Origin: Glandiceps talaboti
Lineage: Eukaryota; Hemichordata; Enteropneusta; Spengelidae
Direction of reading: 5' to 3'
Length of the DNA stretch: 64,000 bases
NCBI RefSeq assembly: GCF_964340395.1
Contig: NC_135559.1
Span: forward strand, 2,021,001 to 2,085,000
Positions within the stretch are counted from its first letter, which is position 1, and the number at the start of each line of letters is the position of its first letter. Below the pieces are notes generated by a model. The model was not told the origin of the DNA and did no database searches. It was given only the letters and a program-made list of their open reading frames with translations. A program made the position numbers and the translations under genes. Of this stretch, positions 58,198-64,000 are shown in pieces.

Positions 58198-61100
58198 CAT
58201 CCACTCTTACTTTTTAAAGAAGTTGATACATCATTGAACATTTGTCTTTGATTGTAACCATGGCAATTAAGTTTGTGAAAAATAACCTGTCTGCTATTCT
58301 TTGTATCAATTTTCTAATACCATTCATGAAATAAATTAACAAGTGCCATGAAAAGAACTTTTTGATACGGAGTGGTCACAATGAAGTGCACTGTTGCTTT
58401 CATCTCATAATCTCTGTTGCCGACCAGAGCAGCATATTGCTTACAGTTAAGGCTTTATATAAATACAGACTTAATATTTGGTCCACATGGGAACAATTAC
58501 TTCCTGTGCAGTTCATAAGGTTTGTTTCCTTCTGGGTTCCTTAGCAGTTGAAAATGAACACTATATACTTTCATAGCACAAGATGAAGCGACTAGATTAG
58601 GTTACAGTCATTGTATTGCCCACCTTGGAATACTCATTACGAAGACATCAGGATCAAATTAAACTGAAACATTATAGTGTAGATTTGGTTAGTGAGAACA
58701 ATAATGACCACAAACATTGGGAATAAAAGGTGTTTGAATTGTGTTCTTTTTTTTGATAACTTGGAAAGATTAGATTCACCCCAGGTTCATGACACTCAGG
58801 TCACCTTCCCTTTCAATGGAATAGTGCCCTCTAGTGTCAAGCCTGGTTTCTCCCGGTCTCCTGGTTTCTAGTTCTACCTGCAGTGTATGTTATGATTTCT
58901 ATACAAAGAAACAGTTTGTCAAATTCTATCAGCTACTATCATTCTTATTTAAAATTTGTTGTTAACAACTTTATGAAATTTTATTATTTTTTATATATAT
59001 ATATTCTTTATTTCAGGCCATTAAAAAAGTCCCATACAACCACAAAAAAATAAAAATACTATAGAAAAAAAACTAATTATACAATACAAGTCGGTAATTT
59101 TTCCAGAAACTGGAGTAAAAATAATTGTCGGAGAGAATACACGTCTTAATTATTTCATTGTGACTCTCGTGTAGCCGTTCACCAAATTTGAACAATGGGG
59201 GGGGGGGGGGGAGTGATTGGTCGGGATGGGACTTACAACAATGTATCATCCTTATGGAAAGAATGCCTTCTAAAATCTACTATTTATGCTTTTAATGCAC
59301 TCAGCTGCTACAACTGCTTCACATAATTTTCCATTAGAAAATGCATCTATACAGAATTATCTATTCCAGACAAGAGTCTTCCTATGATGAGTTAGCAAAA
59401 ATTCAATTATCCTGTATAAATTTCACTGTACTGGATTTAAGATATTACAAGAATGTTACATGCTATGTTAAATCAAATCGGCTTTCTAGCAATGTTGGGA
59501 ACAAACTCTTCTTTGTTAGCTAGGAGGAGTAGAACTTGGTTTCCAGTTCACCTTATTATCACTTTCATCATTCAATTACATAGTCAATTTACAGTGGTGG
59601 AATACTTCACACTTACAAAGTATTTTCCTCTACAGGTGACTTCACAAGGGTACATATCTCACACATCAAGTCTCAAGGGACTATCAGATTAAACAGATAG
59701 TATTATATAGGACTGGTGATAACAGTGGGTCAAAGGAACAGGGCAAATGAATAGTAGTAAGGAGGCGGATTTTTATGTTCTCTGAAAGAAGAGACCAAGT
59801 GATGTTTATTGTAAACAGGTACAAGTTTTTCTTAAGTGAGTTTCCTAATTTGAAAGGTATCAATGAACAGAACTTGATACTTCAATAACTTCTCACAGGT
59901 GAGTTGACAACTAAAGCCTTCTTTATGTTGCGTGTCACGTTAACTTGACTATACACCTGTGTTTGTCTAAATTTCACTGCTTTTCTGTTTTTCCACCAAG
60001 GGCACCAAGATTATACGCCTGATTTATTTCAACCTATAGAAATTTTATTCTAAAACTACCAGAGCGTTGCTTGAATTATTGTGTAAATCTATTTTGTCTT
60101 CTGCATTGACTCTATTTATTTCGACATAAAAGGCAAAAAACTAAAATTTTGTTTTAAAGACAAAACAAGTTGTACTGAACTTTGTCTCTTGCAAGCTCAT
60201 ACAAATATACAAATGAAAAAGTAAAATTTTGTTCACAAGAAAATATTGATGAATACCGCTTTGAGTAGAGGGAAGTACAAATGAGTGCAGATAAGTGATC
60301 CTCAGTCTGCACTATGAAGATCCTTGAAGTTTTCAATTCCTTCTGAAGTTGTTTTTGAAAGCTTAATTTCTTTTTTATCAGCTGTCGTACAAGAAGCCTG
60401 CCTGTTACGAAATCATCTGTTCACTTTGGCACCAAGAATACTGGTATCAGTGAGAGACATCAAAATATTTGGAAGTAAATAGAGCATGAATGTGTGTTGG
60501 CACTGAGACTCTCTCTATATATATATATATATTGTGTGTGTGTGTGTGGTACATTGTATCACAAGCCATCAACACTGATAATGGTTTTATCTAATGTGAT
60601 TCAAACTCATTATATAGATTTATCATAAAGATTTAATAATTATAATAAGAGGTATTTGATTTAGTCTTTTCATAGTATTACCATACAAACGTAATATCCA
60701 AGATGTTTTCTTTTTCAATTTCATTGACGATATTAATCTGTATAAGTTACGTAAATCATTACGAAATGGAAGACTTCAATAAAGGTTGAATGGGACGGAT
60801 CACAGTCACTGTGATGCAGTGCTAATTTATGTCTCAAAGTTTTAGACCTGGTCCATTAATATCTTTGTGGAATGTAGACACTATTTATGTCTACATCACT
60901 GATCAGTGACTGTGATAACTCTGGCGAGAGTAACCAGAGTGCTAGACAGAGCATAGACATGCTACTCTTTATAATTTGTGTGTTACAGCATGTGATCAGT
61001 TGAACTACATGTGGAGTTGTACTATTTGATTTTACAGTAGTTTTGAAAATTATCTACTTCTTTCCCTAAACCACAATTTGGAGGCCGGAATAAAGCAATT

Positions 61101-61890
61101 GTTTCTACTCTTTCACTCAAAAGTAAGTAGTAGGGCTGGGATGGTGGGTGGTGGTGGGGGTGGGGGTGTGGGCTCAATCGTTAAAAGCCTATTTTAGATT
61201 AGGATTCAAATTTAGATGTGACGGCTGTTTGGCAGAGCTACAGAAAAGTTTGGTCTAGAAAAAAAAATGATCCTTAGTATACTCCTTTTGGCTCCACTAA
61301 TAAGATAACACTCATGTGAGAACCTGAGATTGAATCTAAAGCCTTTAAGCTTGCATTTCAACTGCTTACTGGGTGGTATTGACCAATAGCTATCGGCATG
61401 GTGATTAAGAATCCTGCTTATATAGTGTTACTGTGCACAGTTGAACTAATCCATGGACTATGAATAGGAACAAGGCAGACAACTTTATTGAGAATATATT
61501 CTAATCTGTCTGGGTGCCTTGGAGGGGTAAATGCATCACAAATCAAGTGTAGAAATACCTGCCAGTCTCAAAAACACCTCACTCTTTTTGTAATACAATG
61601 TACTGCAAACATAATGGAATAATCTCAGTTCAACAACAAACCCTTTTCTGCTACAGATATTTACATGTCTGCTTTAACACTAATTTTCCTCCAGACAAAG
61701 TTATACTGAAAGCAGAGCAATCTTCTCTTTTGTTATTAGTCCCTTCTCATCAAATGTAACTGCTTGAGGTCAGACTTCTTATGAAATCCAGTGTTTGTCA
61801 AAAGTATCTTGTAAGTATTAATAACATGTCTACTACTCTCTGGATCTATGTAGTCTAGTTCCTATACAGTATCATTATCATTTACACCTC

Positions 61891-62088
61891 CAGTGTGCCC
61901 TCTAATCCAATTTGACGTGCCACTGACACACACAATTTCTAGTGATGCACCAAAATTTGGTGTTCCCCTATCTCTTTACTATGTGTTCCCCTATCTCTTT
62001 ATGTGGTGACTCGCAAGAAATCCCAGTTTTTATCATTTTGACTCACAACAACAAAATTTGACTATCATTAGACTTAGAGGGCACACTG
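61891..62088. mobile_element. hAT-type MITE, second copy
   Basis: Begins CAGTGTGCCCTCTAATCCAA and ends TTAGAGGGCACACTG, matching the element at 510-674 in opposite internal orientation, with a duplicated CCCCTATCTCTTTA. No 8-bp duplication is visible at its flanks. Confidence 0.8.
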
Positions 62089-63587
62089 CAACCGAGAGGC
62101 ATCCAGACTATGATCTGTGACACTGCTACCTTCTTTTTTCTTCGCTATCCATGGATAGAGAATGACTTTCAAGTAGAGTCATTGATCCAACATTAGTAGA
62201 CATATTACTATCTAAGAATATTTTGGTTCCGAACAATGCATTTGTTTTCACATATTTTTTGTATGTCTGGATAAAGTCAATATGAACATCAAATGTTAAT
62301 TATCATCCATTCATTTTATGTAAATGAATGCTTGAATGAAGTAACAAAACAATAAAATTTGCATCACACATAAATCAGCTGGTACAAGGGCTGGTTCAAG
62401 ACAGGTGTTCACTATTTGGTGAAAAAGTGAACTGACTTGATATCGTTTGTGAAAATAGGCAACCATTAAGAACCATCAAGAATCTCCTACAATTTGAAAT
62501 GCTGATTTTATCAATTTTATTGTAATGATGAAACAAAACTAAACCATGGCATTATAACAAAATCAATTTCATATCTACCATGGTCTTAAATTTAATGATT
62601 TTTACTGAGCATTTTGGATACTTTTCAGGGAGCTAGCATAGATACATCTGGGACAGTGCACTGGACTACATTGTACACATGATATACTGCATGTAGATCA
62701 CCATACAAGAGGATGTTCATCAATGTTGTATTTGATCAATTAATGAGTTACATGAGTACTTTCATTTCACCAGGTGTTATCATGTTATATTTGGCTTTTT
62801 ACCTGGCTGACGAAGGACGAAGCAAGTTTCTTTTCAGTTACCTGACTGCCTTTTCCTGAGTAAGAAACAAGTTCCTTTTCTATGAAGCCATACAAACTTT
62901 TAAACAAAACTTCTGTTGACTGTGACAGTGAGGCCTTGACCAGTCCATATATTGTGCTTGTTGAGGCCAGCCTTTGGGCAATAAATTCCAATGGTACAAG
63001 TACACAATGGTACTTGAATAGAAAACCAAGGACTCAAAGTACAATGCTACCAAAATTAGGGTTTTAAAGTTGTAGGACTCCTCCCTAAAACAGCTGATAC
63101 CATCACCTTCTTAAACTCTGGTTTCTCTTAGAAGACATTATCTTAACCACAATAGCAACTCGAAACTTTAATATTTTACACAAAAAGAACTAAGGCTTAG
63201 AAGAACATGGGGAAAATTTCATACAGACGTAAAATTACATGTTCTTTATCCATATCCATGCAATAATCATAAAATAAATAAATGAAATCATTGTATATGG
63301 CATTAACTGTAACCCTGGCCTAACAAATAGTTTTATTTCTCAATAAAGTCTGAACTGCACTATTTCAGAAGGAAGAGAACTATTGGTGCTCTATCAGACT
63401 GGTGTTGTTGGGGACCACTCTAACTGTAATCACATAACTTGAATAGTTGAAGGTGATATTGTAGAAGAATCTAATGACTTGGGTCAAAGGTCATGATAAT
63501 TTTCAGGATATATTGCATTGTTAGGGGTCAAAGGGTATGTAATAATCTTGCATGCAACACTCTTCACATTCAACATTCTAACTGTCT

Positions 63588-63690
63588 GAAGTATTGGCAC
63601 TAACAGTTATAGTTAGCACTTAGAAGTACTGGTACTAACAGTTAGCACTCAGAACTATTGGCACTAACAGTTAGCACTCAGACTGTTTGT
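63588..63690. repeat. ~32-bp tandem repeat (ACTAACAGTTAGCACT)
   Basis: Three diverged units of GGCACTAACAGTTAGCACTC type. Non-coding. Confidence 0.8.
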
Positions 63691-64000
63691 AATCACTTTG
63701 CCTGATAATTTATCTTCTTTACATTCCTGTCTGTACAATGAAAATCTTGCAGATTTTATGTGACAAAATTACTCGTAAGAAAAAGAACTTCGCCACTCAG
63801 ATAACTTGTAGTAAAACAAATGCAAATATTGTACATTAATTTAGAGATTAATTTTAGTCTTTCCAGACAAGCATAGTGTGCAATATTAACTTGAGACAAA
63901 GTACCCAAGTCATATTACATGGTTCCTTAACAAATGCATATACAGGAAAGTACAGGGGGAGGGGGAAGGGTTTCCACCCTTTAACAAATGTATAGTACAA

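Larger units (their letters stand above)
57828..64000. other. 5' part of the collagen locus: long first intron or upstream DNA, no exon found
   Basis: I looked for a minus-strand exon with ATG, a hydrophobic signal peptide and a phase-0 donor. Several GTAAG sites exist (for example at 59229 and 61362), but none closes an open frame that looks like a signal peptide. The exon therefore probably lies beyond 64000, or is very short and was missed. Repeats listed separately. Confidence 0.5.

Noticed and set aside
61362-61396. Short ATG segment ending in a GTAAGC donor, considered as collagen signal exon
   Set aside because: Encodes only about ten residues with no hydrophobic core and overlaps a dispersed repeat.
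62785-62991. Minus-strand frame considered as collagen first exon
   Set aside because: It ends near a GTAAC/GTAAA donor in phase 0, but its N-terminus is not a convincing signal peptide and the gene would have an unusual start.
1-64000. tRNA, rRNA, snRNA or histone-type genes
   Set aside because: No cloverleaf, conserved rRNA core or stem-loop of this kind was seen, although a covariance search was not possible.

Overview
The window is animal nuclear DNA from an invertebrate, probably marine. Genes are split by many introns with GT-AG borders, the DNA between exons is AT-rich, and microsatellites, minisatellites and short inverted-repeat transposons are frequent. The type IV collagen and FAM122/PABIR genes confirm a metazoan; the species cannot be named from the sequence. 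All three recognised genes lie on the minus strand, so they read from right to left. Exons were placed by hand from splice motifs, reading frame and family similarity.

Region 1 (1-13400): a FAM122/PABIR gene, an inhibitor of PP2A-B55. Its first coding exon is at 12689-12813 and five further coding exons run leftwards to 306-462. Every splice phase agrees, and the last exon lies beyond base 1. A CpG-richer promoter-like stretch sits at about 12814-13400. The introns carry a 60-bp minisatellite, ACAGT arrays and a hAT-type MITE with a perfect 8-bp target-site duplication.

Region 2 (13400-25700): gene-poor DNA with minisatellites and a mariner-like MITE, then one very large C2H2 zinc-finger exon (18958-22389, about 14 fingers) with a probable 5' non-coding exon and promoter near 23400-23640. 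Next comes a decayed non-LTR retrotransposon (24202-25690) that ends in a long TATG/CATA microsatellite.

Region 3 (25700-64000): a type IV collagen gene of the alpha-1-like class. Thirty-eight coding exons (57827 down to 28980) were mapped with continuous reading frame, 5202 nt in all. They encode the 7S cysteine region, an interrupted Gly-X-Y helix and a complete 12-cysteine NC1 domain that keeps both sulfilimine cross-link residues. The signal-peptide exon was not found and is probably beyond 64000. The introns hold several repeat families. The most unusual points are a 69-bp minisatellite in which each unit repeats the 5' splice site of the neighbouring collagen exon, and two adjacent 87-nt exons, separated by a 64-nt intron, that look like a tandem exon duplication.

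The collagen product would be secreted and built into basement membrane. The FAM122 product acts on nuclear/cytoplasmic PP2A, and the zinc-finger product is presumably nuclear. Nothing suggests that the three genes share a function; they are simply neighbours.
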